Source: Arachnopeziza araneosa
Lineage: Eukaryota; Ascomycota; Leotiomycetes; Helotiales; Arachnopezizaceae
NCBI GenBank assembly: GCA_003988855.1
Contig: QYAI01000110.1
Span: forward strand, 1-64,000
Direction: 5' to 3'
DNA length: 64,000 nt
The position numbers and the translations under genes were made by a program. A model generated the notes under the pieces. The model was not told the DNA's origin. It saw only the letters and a list, made by a program, of their open reading frames with translations, and made no database searches. Positions 10,752 to 22,307 of this stretch are shown here, piece after piece (the stretch's first letter is position 1; every line of letters starts with the position of its first letter).

Positions 10752-12630
10752 TTAGGAGAGTGAAGGATAACAGCCATAGCGAGCATCGTTGCAGTTCCAC
10801 CCAATACAATCCCAACAGGTCAACAGATTACCCGGGTCCACCTGATTCTTGATGCTCACCAGTCGAGCATCATTGGCACTTCCCCAAAAGTCATTGATCG
10901 AGTTCACTCGCAAAGACGTCGGCCTCATTCTGATATGCACCGCTGGCGGGCGCCAAGGTGCGCAGGATCTCGGTAGTTGCGTGGGCCAGCTTGAAGGCGT
11001 TCTGGATAGTGGCAGCGTTGGCGTTGTTGGCAAAGGCGGTCCCGATGGTGACGTCCCAGGTGCCAGAGCGCCAGGCGGGTATAACGGCCGAGGTGTCGCT
11101 GGCAGCGGAAACCGGATAGGTGTAAGGTGGGACCACGAGGATCTGGACCGGGGAGGCGTTGACGAAGAGAAAAGGCCCGTATGTGGGGAAGGAGACTTGG
11201 TTGATGATGGTATTTAGAGCACTCACAACCTGCGCTTGACCAGCTGCCGTTGCAAACAGAGAGCTTGGCAGTATCCTCGACCCCACCGCCTCAGATGCAC
11301 CGTTGGGCTCGGCCGCCGTCTCGAGGGAGTTCTTGGAGACCGAGTAAAAGCCAGACACGGTCGTGACGGAGTTTTGAGTCACGATACTCAGCGGCAAGGT
11401 GGCAACGAAGTTGGTGATGGGCGCCATGGACGCTTGAGCTTGAGCAAGAGTGAGGTTCGGGTTCATGAGCACCAGACCTGAAGAGAGTCCCGCGAGCAAG
11501 TCCCGGGAAGATTTGACCACCCCATCCTTCGGCAGCCCATCTGTTTGCGTTGGCCGCGAGGATGGTGAGGAACTGAGTCAGATAATTCTGCGTCAAGGTA
11601 TCAAAGCCGATGTTGATGACCTGGCGAACCCCATTAGCGTAGTTGTCATTGAGCCTGAAGAGAACCTACTTGAAGAGTAACCTTGGGACGAGCGAGATAG
11701 GTCATTTCAACATTAACACCGAAAGTACTGCCTCCGCCGCCTCGCAATGCAAACCAGAGATCGGGGTTTTGACATTGGTTGGCAGTGACATATGTTCCAT
11801 TAGGAAGCACGACACGAATTTGCAAGACGTTATCCACACCCAGGCCGAAGGACGGAGAGAGAGGGCCATGACCGCCACCAGTGATCCATCCACCAGTGGC
11901 GGCAACGGTCCCGGAATCGCCGCCGACGATGGTGATATTATTGGCATCTGCAAATTGGTATAAGCCGTCGAAACCTTGACCCGATCCGAAGGTTACGCCA
12001 TCGCCAACTGGGCTAGTGCATCCATCAGGAATAAAACCCTTTGTGAGTTTGATCGCTGGTTGAAGATTGTATGTCCATAGCGTCAAAGTATTCAGGCCTG
12101 AGCTTCGGCCCTTGTAGTCATGACCCAAACCTTTGATGGTCAAGGGAACCGAGTATTGTTTTGCAAATGCCAAGGTTGCCTGAATATCAGAGACTTCGTG
12201 TACCTCAGCATAGTACGGTTCCACACTGCCTTGATAACACTCTTGGCCAACAGCGTAGTAGGTTGGGTCCGATGGGAGGTTGTAGTTCAAGTTACAGGCC
12301 TGAGCTGGCAGGATGCCCAGTTTGCCTCAACATGTTAGCTTATGATACCGCAGTAGTATAGTACTTACATTGATGAATCCTGTTGGGTTGGACACAATGT
12401 ATGGGGCTGACGTCCAACCACTCTGCACAGCAGCACATTGTGGAAGATTGGGAAAACTGGAATGCTCCATTGTAGTTCCAGTAACAAGATTTGGCAAGGG
12501 GAGCCGCACCCCCATGAAGACGTCCTTTGACAGCTGTATTCAGTGCTGCCCATTGGGCAGGGGCCACTGAAGCAATAGAAGCATAAGTAGTGCCAATCAG
12601 GCCGAGGAATAGAGCTGCTGAGAATCCCAT
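10752..12630 (-). pseudogene. Berberine-bridge-type FAD-dependent oxidase with multiple frameshifts
   Basis: The family comprises secreted flavoproteins oxidising alcohols, sugars or alkaloid-like substrates with covalently bound FAD. From 12630 a signal peptide (MGFSAALFLGLIGTTYA) precedes W-A-ALNTAVKGRLH, the usual BBE start. The FAD-binding PCMH domain is clear (TIKGLGHDYKGRSSG, with the His normally flavinylated; GSGQGFDGLYQFADANN; TGGWITGGGHGPLS). The C-terminal BBE motif (NLLTCWDCIGWN) lies near 10800. One intron at about 11620-11670 splices cleanly. However, homologous sequence changes frame at about 12453-12456 (a run of four A on the plus strand), at about 11485-11493 (within PGLARG...SSGLVLMNP) and at about 10889-10897, where a TGA interrupts just before FWGS. 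A further frame change near 12300-12310 can be avoided by a different acceptor. Three or more single-base shifts in one gene, while neighbours are intact, suggest a pseudogene; base errors in the assembly are the alternative. Confidence 0.75.
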
Positions 12631-14051
12631 CTTGAGAAACAAGAGTAGTTTGAACTGATTGAGGCATCTTCGGTGACAACTTGCAGCTCTTTAAATACAA
12701 AAGTAGCACCTGATAGCTGGCTTGGAGATGGGGAGCTGTACCTGACGATCTCCCAATTGGGAACCAGACGGGAGCTCTCCCTCGCAGCCTCACGCTCCCT
12801 TCCCATCTCGAAGATCCAGATCGGCCAATACTGACGCTCTCCAAGATTGCGCTTTTCTCGGGACGAGATTCAGCGTCCGCACTTCACGAGGCGCCATCTC
12901 TGTTTTTGGTGATCACTGCAGCGGACATGGGTAATCGGCGGCTAAGTCTGGTATAACAGACGCCTGCTAAGCACCATCCTGAGCTAGTTGGGAAAAGACC
13001 AAAAATGTATGAATGCATGTGCACAATCGAGGACCAGAAGAAAGAGGTATTCGGATGCATTCTGTGTGAGTCCTTGTGTTTTAATGTCTGGAATAAATAC
13101 AGAGCGTGTGTGAGTTTGAAATTCTTTCGACTTATAGGCGCAATGGCGAGTAACTTTAACGAGTGCATTCAGGGCGACTCGCAATGGCACAGAGTTACCA
13201 GCACTTGTGCGCAACTCTGACCAAGACTGATCAACCATAGGAGGAAGGTTGTGTATCTCATGCACGTCAGGTACCATGGTTCCCGCAACACCACATCATC
13301 GGGACGCACAGATGAGGGCATTTGGAAGCTTCTCCAGCCACGGCATCGGTTCTCTCTTCCGAAGGATCGGTGCCGCTCTGCGCAGCCCGCCCGGGAAACA
13401 TGGCAGTTGATCCAGTCCCGGATGCACCGTGGCAGTTCCAAGTGATCGGGACAGCGCGAGAGACATCTCGGATGGAAAGAGACGACGCGATGAAGGGAAG
13501 AGGGGACATGTGATGGTGAGGCTTGACTTTTTCGGGACACCGTCGGCTGACGATGCCCCTCTACGCTGCCAGGAAAAGCAACGACTCGAAAAGAAATATC
13601 TTCATCGGCTCCAGACTTGAAGACGCGCTGTCGGTTTAGGAGAAGCTCTGTATGCAATTGCGGATTCTTTCCACGGAGGGACTTCTCCGGCCGTGATTGA
13701 GCTGTGATTATTCTTCCAAGTCTGGTAAGCACACCACAAACAAAATCGGCTTGCATGCTGCGAGCCTCGAAGAGTCTATCGAGCTAGCTCAAACCTCAAG
13801 ATTCAAGCCGCCGTGATAACATGGACAACCATCATTCAACACTGTGGATCTCATTGACGGAAGTGGTACCGTCTCCATTTTCCTAGAATAGCTGCTCAAT
13901 AATCATGCACCAGACGCCTCGCAGAATCAAGTTTCTGAACTCCAGCCCAGGCAATGCATCTCGCTATTTCGCTTCTCGTTTTTGTAAGGAGTTCCCCGCC
14001 TACGTCATTCAGTATAATGCAGAAGTGGTCTGCTCATGCATGAACCGGAAG
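12631..14051. other. Intergenic region, no supported gene
   Basis: The left part is the promoter side of the FAD oxidase. A 195-codon minus-strand frame (13169-13756) begins with ATG but is Arg/Ser/Cys-rich, overlaps open frames on the other strand and resembles nothing I know, so I do not call it. Confidence 0.5.
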
Positions 14052-15071
14052 CTAAATCTCTTCTCCGTCGCCCAAAGTCACCAGTCTCACAGCTCCTCCC
14101 GTCTTTCTCTCCTGTGCTTCTCTCTTCGCCTTATTCCTTCTCTCGACTTCCCCAACAAGTCCTTTGAAGTAGACCTCTGCTTGTACCTATTCGTAACCAT
14201 CAGCGTGAACTCCTACTCGTAACATCGTCTCTCTTGGCGTATGGAAATGTCCAACCAAACTAGCAATATCTCTCCATGTAAAAAACCCAATAGATAAGAA
14301 ACATACCGTAGCACTGTAACTAACCGCCTTCCAACTCCACCCATTCCGCCTCTCTGGATCTGCCCCCGCTGCCAACAAGGTCCTCAAGACCTTTATGTGA
14401 CCCCACATGCTAGCAAAATGTAGTGCCGTATTTCCATCCTGGTCTTCCTGTCCAAGCAGACTCTGCATGCCCTCTTCCCCGGCCATTGTCAGCAGAATCT
14501 GCACCACCGTATCGTGTCCCTTGGCAGCAGCCACCATGAGCGCATCCCGACCCCTATTATCCCGCTTTAGGATGCTGGTAGGGCATAGCGTAGACAATAG
14601 ATGAACAATCTCGGCATGACCGGCGATGCTGGCTAGGTGGAGAGGGGTCTCGTGCGATTCATTGAGGGAGATGGCGATGGGGTGGTCAGGTGTTGGAGGA
14701 ATGGGTCCCTCGTGGCCGTGTTGCAACAGGATGCGGACAATAGGGAGCGATCCCAGTGCGCAGGCAAGATGTAGAGAGGTGTTGGACTTGGAGAGGCCCG
14801 GTGATGGCTCGGGTGTGAAGTACGGAGTGGTATCTGGGTTGTGGAGGAGGGAGGGGTGGGAGTTGAGGATGCGGGAGAGGAGGAAGGTATCGGAAGTGTG
14901 GATCGCGCGGCGGAGGCGGAGGGAGGGATCGATCCTGGGGGAGGTTAGCTGGGCCAATTGCAGGCGGGATCCTACGTACATCGTGTTCGCATTGTTTATG
15001 ATTGGGAGAAGTGCGATCTGCGGCGCAGAGAGTTGGCTGCGGGCTTGTTTGCTGGGGTTGTTTACTTTCAT
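14052..15071 (-). CDS. Ankyrin-repeat protein
   Basis: A small cytosolic or nuclear protein-interaction protein. Three exons: from 15071 to a donor in ACGATGTACGTAGG (about 14980), then to 14307, then 14187-14052. The first intron ends in CTAACCTCCCCCAG; the second is 14188-14306. Four or so ankyrin repeats are visible: TSLHLACALGSLPIVRILL, TPLHLASIAGHAEIVHLL, DALMVAAAKGHDTVVQILL and TALHFASMWGHIKVLRTLLAAGAD. The last exon encodes a basic, probably helical tail (VYFKGLVGEVERRNKAKREA) typical of a conserved fungal single-ankyrin-domain family. The most upstream ATG in frame was taken as start; a later start is possible. The partner protein cannot be inferred. Confidence 0.85.
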
Positions 15072-15566
15072 TCTGGGTCGTCGGCTTTAGCTCTCGGAGG
15101 ATGGGTTCATCCGCCTCCATCCTTGCTTCAAAACAACCCACGTCTCATCGCAGTCCCAAGATCGGATTCATGACATTCGCATTGTATTAATAACCCTAAT
15201 CTCGCACCTTCACGCAATCTAACGGCGTCTAAGCGTCCGTCAGAAATGCCTGTCAAACTCATGCGGTTTTGCCTGGTATCAGATGGATTTAGATCGAGGC
15301 TGGACGATTCACAGGTTCGAGAAGAGCACTGGAGGAATGGACAATTCTCTCAAGGCAGTCTATGACATTAACATTCCTCACTCGAAACCGATTTATGGAC
15401 AGTTGAATACGTGACATGAAACATAAATCCAAATCGAGAACACCTATCCCAATCGCTTACCCATCCATTTTCTTCGTAGAACTCAGCCTGTGAATCCGCT
15501 GAGACCTCGATATCTTGCGTGCTCGACTAGATTAAAATCCCCACTCTAAAGACCCCGCCCTGATCT
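15072..15566. other. Intergenic region, nothing recognised
   Basis: The stretch between two minus-strand genes holds the promoter of the ankyrin gene and the 3' flank of the secreted-protein gene. No coding exon or repeat stands out. Confidence 0.5.
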
Positions 15567-16785
15567 CTACGCGATGAATTCTCGGCGAGCTCTTTGCTTG
15601 CGGCCCTTGCCTTCCTGTCCTTGCTTACCAGCATTCGCGTTCGCGGCACCCGACTTGCTGTTCGCATTGTTTGCGCTTGCGGCACCCTTGCCGGAGCTGG
15701 CAGCGGCGGCTCCACTTTGTTTCGCGGTGCCAGCATTGGCTGAAGATGCTTTGCCGGCGTTAGCATTGGCTGAAGATGCTTTGCCAGTGTTAGCATTGGC
15801 CGCAGCTGCTTTGCCGGTAGCAGCTGCAGCTGCGGAGCTGGAGGCAAGTGCAGGATCAGCTGTCACCGAGTTAGTTCTGGAAATAGCTGTCATAAGAATT
15901 ATTCTCACCTGTATCTGCGCCATTAGCGACGGCAGAGGCAGCGGCGGCGGCGGCAGCAACACCGCCAGATCCATTGTTGGAATCGACGTTGGCCGTGGTT
16001 CCACTACCTGAAACGACAAACTTGGTGCAATCATCGGAAGAACCACGTTGAGCAACAGGCATGAGAACGGGCTGATGGTTGGAGGCCGAGGCCAGAGTGC
16101 ATACACGATAGTTGCCAGCTGGAAGACCGCCAGTAACCTCAGCTGAGAGAAGACCTTTTCCGTTACCAGGATCGTTGATACCCTTGAAGAAGGCGAATTG
16201 GGTGGCATCAAGAGCTTGTGTTGGGTTCAAGCTCTTTCCGAGATCTTGAACAGTAACATGAGTGTGGCCAACAATTTGTCCACCTTGCAAGGCTTGAGGA
16301 GCTGCGTAGTATGTAGCATCGGCGTTTGTGAAAGAACCAGCGACCAAGTTGGCCATCTGAACAGTAATGTTGAAGGTGGTATCGGAGTTGACGGTTTGAC
16401 CAACTGCGGGCGAAATGATGATGGAGCTAACCATTGCAGTCTTTGCAGGAATATCACCCATGGCTGTTGTGCTGGTTAGCCGCCGTCATCTTTCATATGA
16501 CTGTATCTACTTACGAATACCGTTACATGAGCCGGTGGTGATCTGAAGACCGTTCGTCAAAGTCTTGCCAACGCAGTTGTTGATGAAGTTGTTTTGCGAA
16601 GTCAAAGACTTGGCTTGGTTGGCCTCATTGGCTCCAATCTCATCGCTTCCATCGTTGAACGAACCACTTTGGACGGCGGCAGGGTTGAGAGTTAAAGATG
16701 CATCATCCCCACTAGTACTCGAAGCAGCAGCAGCCATTGCTACAGCAGAGAGCGCAGAAGCGCAGACAGCCTGTGAGAAACGCAT
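15567..16785 (-). CDS. Secreted fungal protein with Ala/Asn/Lys-rich repeat tail
   Basis: A secreted protein of a widespread but functionally uncharacterised fungal family. Three exons join at about 16512/16452 and 15908/15857. A signal peptide (MRFSQAVCASALSAVAMAAA) is followed by the conserved block NNFINNCVGKTLTNGLQ...CNGIPMGDIP, then a beta-rich core with HTHVTVQDLGKSLNPTQALD and GNYRVCTLASASNHQPVLMP; the order and spacing match the family as I know it. The C-terminal 100 residues are unusual: low-complexity units of the type (A/T)NANAGKASS repeated imperfectly, ending in a strongly basic KGRKQRARRE. The basic tail could bind acidic wall or nucleic polymers, but that is inference. Some database relatives carry a misleading ribosomal S17 label; nothing ribosomal is seen here. 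Confidence 0.8.
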
Positions 16786-19118
16786 ATTGGCGGACTAGGA
16801 GTTAGGCAAAAAATGAATGAATGGGATCCGTCGAGGTGTGAGAAGAAAATGAGATGCACGGTCAACGTGATCCTACTTGACTGGCAAGAGAAATAAAAGA
16901 GTGAGGATTAAAAAAAAGAGGAGCCCGCTGAAGAGATAATGGAGGTAGTGTGTGGTAGGAAAGAGTCGTAAGATGGAGAGGGACGGTACTTATTGTAGAA
17001 GCTTGGCATCGCCGTCTAGACAAGTGGGCCCCTGAGGATTAGACAGGAGCAGCCACAGCGGTGCTTCCATTGGAACTGGCGATCCCGTTGTCGCATTGTG
17101 GGCGTGAAACTGAAGATGAGGGTCGAGATGTCGCAGTCGCGAGGGCACCTTCATCTGAAAGCAGACAAGCGGAAGATCAGGCTGATTCTGCTGGCCTCGC
17201 TTGAGGCGTTCAGACACGCCGGAATGCTTGAGTACGGACGACGAGGTCATGCCTTCGGAGGGTCATCGTGGTTGTGGTGATGGGAGGAGGCCGTGTGAAG
17301 GGGAGGTTAAGCGGAAACGAGTGATGTCTGACAATTGCCTTGGTAAAACGGGGCCGGAATCTCCCAACCAACCGAAGAGTCTAAGCGTTGCATCGAAACC
17401 ATCAGAAGTATTGGGTTGGGCTGGGATGAGAGAAGAAGAAAGCAGAGGAGAGTACAGACGGATTCAATCAAACAAGTCAGCAGTCAATTGCTTCTTCTTG
17501 TTGTTGTTGCCGCCGTTGTTGTTCTTGACAAGAGAAGAGATGCGGTAGAAGAATTACAGTAGGCTGAATTGACCGCGCTGGTGATGACTAAGCTTCCCTT
17601 CTAAGATGAGCCCCAAGAACAGATAATTTCTCGTCTCTCCGTGAGGCAAAACATCAACACCTGTCAGCAATTGGAATCATATTCCTCCTGCAAGACAATC
17701 CAGTGGGATCGACATGAGATGCTTCAACTCTCTGCGAATCCGCCAAGATACTCAGCACTAAACACCACCGCTCGATCTCCTTGTTTCTCATGGATCGATG
17801 AGAGAGCATCCCAACCCGGCAGGGCTATGGAAGCTTTGTTTGTCCTCACGGTTCCGCTTGCTTCCTGCGGTCATCAAACATATATGGCAATTCAATTATT
17901 GCCAAGCGTTCGGATGACCTGAGCGAGAGCCGTTCAGATCTTGCTGTTCTCGAGCCTCTGCTCCCGACATCTCATCTCTTCATCCTGAGTCAAAAGATCA
18001 ATTGGAGCTTCAGCAGCCTACCTTGAGAGCCGTGTCGAAGTTAAGCGTAAATTTTGAGTAGAGGGACGCCGGAATATTTCATCCCGGGCGGCTGTCCGCC
18101 AACTCGTCATAATCGGACGAGAACAGGGGCGGCTGAAAGTTCCGCCAAGACTCTGCTACATCCCGAGTTTCTTCTCTCAAGCCAACCACCACCCATCCCA
18201 TCTCATCCCAATACCTGCCATCCCGTTCCTTGACCGGCAGGTTTCAGGATGGACGTCTCGTCACAGGTCTGATCAAACTTCAGCCGGCCAGCAGCTCCAC
18301 AACTATCTTCTTTTGCTGCTTCTCCGGCCATGATCGGACGGAGAGTTTCCCTTTGCAGTACCTACGCAGATGAGAACCAAGTAGACTAGTTTCGCAAACG
18401 TTACTTGAGATGATGTGAAATCATGATTTGCGGGATACATGCGTTTGTTCTTCCTGTTGAATCTTCTTCTGATCTTCTGTTTCGGCATCTTGCAGCCGGA
18501 CTGCATCATGTCCTCCTTGTTGATCATTCATGATTCTCTTCTATAAACAAGTGGGACTCGATTTTGGGAAGTTGATCGCACGGCCGTTTATCTGACCAAT
18601 TTCAAGAGGTCAAACTCCCGTCCAACGTTCTTGGAGATAAGGCACTCGCCATGACATGTATAGGAATAAGTCTCCACGAGCTATCCATTGTGGTCTCCCG
18701 GATGCCAAGTGGCTGGCAAGGTAAGCTTCTAGTCACCAAAATTAACTCTCTCCATGGTACTCATGGGTTATCGTTCATTTTTACTCAAGGCTCGCACTCG
18801 CTGGCTCACAAAAAGAAAGAATTGGCAAGTGGAAAAGATTCTAAAGCCAACTGCCTTAAAAGACTTAGGCCACTACCCTTCCTGTGCGAACTATTCATCG
18901 ACGAGTAAGAATCTACGGCAACGTCCTACTGCCCAGATAATATTCGCCATTCCTTTCGCAACATAGCCAACATGCTGGCCAAGGTTCCATCCAGCAAACA
19001 TATCTTTGATGGGGCTCAACCAGAAGTCCTTCCCGACGATCTTGTACAGAAGAGTATTCTGTACCTTTGCTTTAACCGCAGTTGACTTCTTGACCTCACC
19101 GCCATCATCCTTTAGTTG
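16786..19118. other. Long intergenic region, no supported gene
   Basis: About 2.3 kb between two minus-strand genes. The left end is the promoter of the secreted-protein gene. Frames up to 115 codons are present on the plus strand (17201-17548) but look like chance, with no domain, signal peptide or exon chain. No repeat or RNA gene recognised. Confidence 0.5.
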
Positions 19119-20119
19119 CTAGGCTCTCTCTACTCTCTTCGGAACCTCCTTTCTCTTGATTTCGTTGCGGCTGCTCTTTTCCTTCTGAGCGGGCTCATTC
19201 TCGTCGGCTCCGCCCTCCTCGATTTCTCTCACTCTATTCTCTACCTCTACTGGCTTTGGCGAGATCCGAAGACCTGCTGCTGCTACAGCGATGGAGCCGA
19301 AACCGAGTTCAAGGATACAGCATAAGATGAGAGGGACGGTGGCATAGTAAAAGTCATCCGGATGAATCAGGATTGCCATGGCAGGAATTCGAAAAATTGC
19401 TGCCGTTCCAGCCCTATCGAGCGTCAGTAACCATATCTGTTCACTCCTACGATTACTACTTACAAGAAGCCACTAACTATGCAAGCAAAAACACCGTATT
19501 TTTGCTTTCGATCCAAGTCCTTCTCCCACAGAATCCAAATCGGCATTAGTGAGAAAGCGAAGTCAGCGAGTCCAGAGATGAAAGAGAACATGTATCCTTG
19601 TCTGGCCAGGCTCGTTGCATCGAGGCAACCACCGGCAGCGTCAGGTAAGACTGAATCCCAATAATACGCAATCGGAACGCATTGTATCAAGACGAAGATG
19701 AAATACCAGAGACCGTAGGTTGTTAACGCAATGCCGGCGGTGTTTAGCACCATTCTCTGTGTCTTGGCTGTCGTCAAGGATAACAAGAATGAGCACGCAG
19801 CCACACGAAGGAGAGTTACCGCAACAATGAAGAGTTGAGAGGAGAAGAAGTTGAAACGCAATGCGGTTGACATCTCCTGAGGGTCCGACTGGTCAACTTT
19901 GGGTGAGGCAATCCCATGGCTCGTGGACAGAATGGTAAAGAGGCCAAAGATGGTGGTCAAGACAACAGAACAGAGGAGGAAACCATCGTTGACACCGAAA
20001 TTCTTCGTCTTTTGGGTTCGGACGTAGACACGGAGAGACGTGGAGGCGTAGATGAAGATCAGGAACAAGATCAGAAGGGATGTCAGGAGGCCAGCGAGAC
20101 TGGCAGTGGGGAGAGTCAT
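19119..20119 (-). CDS. Fungal rhodopsin-domain (PTH11-like) integral membrane protein
   Basis: A seven-helix membrane protein of the large fungal rhodopsin-domain family, some members of which act in surface or host sensing. Two exons join by an intron at about 19414-19463 (GTAAGT...GATAG) to give SGFLAGTAAIFRIP. Hydrophobic segments start at about residues 8, 40, 88, 118, 165 and 205 and another after the intron. The typical sequence YYWD...GGCLD (extracellular loop) and ADFAFSLMPIWILW (TM6) are present. The cytoplasmic tail is charged (ENRVREIEEGGADENEP). No CFEM domain precedes the helices, unlike PTH11 itself. The start chosen at 20119 (MTLPTASLAG) gives the usual N-terminus; the frame remains open upstream. 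Confidence 0.87.
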
Positions 20120-21230
20120 GGCGACCACTTTTGGTTTATGGTGTTGAAAGAAGATGGATGTGTGTGTACCCGAAACGAAGGACAGGTTGAGTTTTAATGC
20201 GTGAAAATTCGCATGGCGGATCTGGTTGACGAAGGAAAGAACTAGTTTCTCGGCGCTGGTCAGGAATGCGGTAACCATGCGGCAACAGAGATTGATACTG
20301 AGACAGGTTCACTGAACGGAATGCATGGCAGGTGCAAGTAGGTTTGAAAGATGGATCTTTGGGCATCTCTTTCAAAGAGCGACGAAACGAGAGCAGCTCT
20401 GCAGGTCAATATCAAACAGAAGACTGCACAAATCAAGGACGGTTCTTCCAGAGGGTTATGTGCTAACTATCTCATGCTAGACTTTCTTTCTCGTGCTAGA
20501 GTTCTTTCTCATGCCAGAGTTCTTTCTCACTCTGTCTTTCCCGAGTCATCATCTGGGAATAGCTTCATATTTCACAGTGGCTGGTGACCATGCCTGAGCT
20601 AGCCAAGCTCACCTCCGTCCCGCCACTTTAAAGCACCGACACCAACCTTACCTTTCGGCGACTTTCTTCTCATAAAAATACTCCGATGCACATTCGGAAG
20701 CAGCTCAATTAGGTTGTCGTATGAGAGTCAGCACTTACTTTCTCCGAAGATGCTAGATGTTGGCGATGAGGACGTCAAGGAGAGAAGCTGACTGGCCGGA
20801 TGGGACGAAGGATCATGCATCGGCATGGAAGGATTCTCTTCTCACCACGGGCTTTCGTGATGAGCAGAGTCAGACGAAATGTTTCCCCGTCTGTCTGTCC
20901 GCTCGATTCCCCGGAGATTCTCCCAACGAACCCCGATTAAGCGAAGCTAATGGCGGGCTGTAGGTGGCTCATTACACCGCCAAAAGAAACACATAAAAGA
21001 ACAAGGACAATTCTTTCTTCTCCAAACCTTCTTCTCATCTTGGGGAAACAATTCGGTATCAATTGGCTCTGACATATTTCGAAAGATATACTCGGAACCG
21101 CCAGTCTCGAGTCCGAGCTGATCACTACTCTCCGTCGTCGATTCTACCCCACGACGACAATTTCACCATTCTTTGTTCCGACTCGTACCACCACCAACTC
21201 TGTACAACTCTCTCCTCGCAGACCGCCAGA
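20120..21230. other. Divergent intergenic region
   Basis: The promoter region between the rhodopsin-domain gene (minus) and NEP1 (plus). At about 20484-20535 the phrase gagttctttctcatgc is repeated imperfectly about three times. No gene is supported. Confidence 0.5.
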
Positions 21231-22307
21231 ATGCCAATGAATGTCAGTAGTGAGAGCGACAAGAGGGTGCCTTCACCAGAGTACCGATCGGTGAAGCGTC
21301 AACGTAAGTCCGCTATGACTTCTTGATTTTGTTTCGTTTCGACGCGGTGTGTGCTCCGTCATGCGCATCCAAGCCGATTTTTCTCTAGCCTGACGCAGAA
21401 TCTCTCCTCGTCGGGCACGCTATCGTCTCCCAGTGCCAACGACCAGGCCTGCAGACAGACCCTCTGCTTGACTCAACATAATTGCAAGCTACAAGCTAAT
21501 CTCGTTGGAATGGCAGGAACTCAATCCCTCCCTCCGCCCACCCTTCCTCAACTCGTCGCTGAGCAACATACCCCAATCTCGTCGACGGATAAAGATGCTA
21601 GGAGACTGATCGTTGTCCTTTCCAATGCAAGTCTCGAGACGTACAAGGCGAGCTATGGCGGCGGCCGACCAGGGAGCCAGCGTGAGGAGAAATACTCGTT
21701 ACTCAACAGCGATGAACATATCGGCATCATGCGGAAGATGAATCGCGATATCAGTGATGCGAGACCAGATATTACCCACCAGGTTGGAGTGCTGTGATTC
21801 AACATCACGTACGATGCTAATGATTGCTAGTGTCTCCTGACTCTTCTTGATTCTCCCATCAACAAGGCTGGCCAGTTGCAAATCTACATCCATACTGCGA
21901 AAGGCGTCCTTATCGAAGTCAGCCCCACGGTCCGAATTCCACGAACATTCAAGCGATTTGCAGGTCTCATGGTTCAGCTACTCCACCGCCTCTCCATCCG
22001 ATCCGTCAACTCCCAAGAAAAGCTCCTCAAGGTGATCAAGAACCCAATCTCAGACCACCTGCCACCAAACTGCCGAAAGGTCACCCTCTCCTTCGATGCC
22101 GAACTCGTCCGGGTAAGGGATTGGGTCGAGGCTCTGGACGAAGAGCAGAGCATCTGCGTCTTCGTAGGCGCCATGGCCAAGGGCTCTGACAATTTCGCCG
22201 ATCAGTTCGTCGATGAGAAGATCTCCATCAGTAACTACAGTCTCTCGGCCTCGGTCGCGTGCAGCAAATTCTGCCACGCAGCCGAAGACGTATGGAACAT
22301 CATCTAG
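21231..22307 (+). CDS. NEP1: NEP1/EMG1 18S rRNA pseudouridine N1-methyltransferase
   Basis: An essential ribosome-biogenesis SPOUT methyltransferase that N1-methylates a pseudouridine in 18S rRNA and helps assemble the small subunit in the nucleolus. Three exons: 21231-21303, 21517-21782 and 21831-22307, with introns 21304-21516 (213 bases, ending GGCAG) and 21783-21830 (donor GTTGGA, weak). The first splice gives [14 protein letters not shown]. Conserved parts are [15 protein letters not shown] at the start of the domain, the [10 protein letters not shown] loop, [28 protein letters not shown], and the S-adenosylmethionine-binding C-terminal trefoil knot ([14 protein letters not shown], then [18 protein letters not shown]). 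The first 35 residues are a charged, poorly conserved tail, as in other fungi. Single-copy housekeeping gene; confident call. Confidence 0.95.

Noticed and set aside
13169..13756. 195-codon minus-strand frame
   Set aside because: It starts with ATG but is Arg/Ser/Cys-rich, overlaps other open frames, and has no recognisable features.
15567..16785. Ribosomal protein S17 label for the secreted protein
   Set aside because: A signal peptide, a secreted-protein core and no ribosomal motif are seen; the label is a database misnomer for this family.
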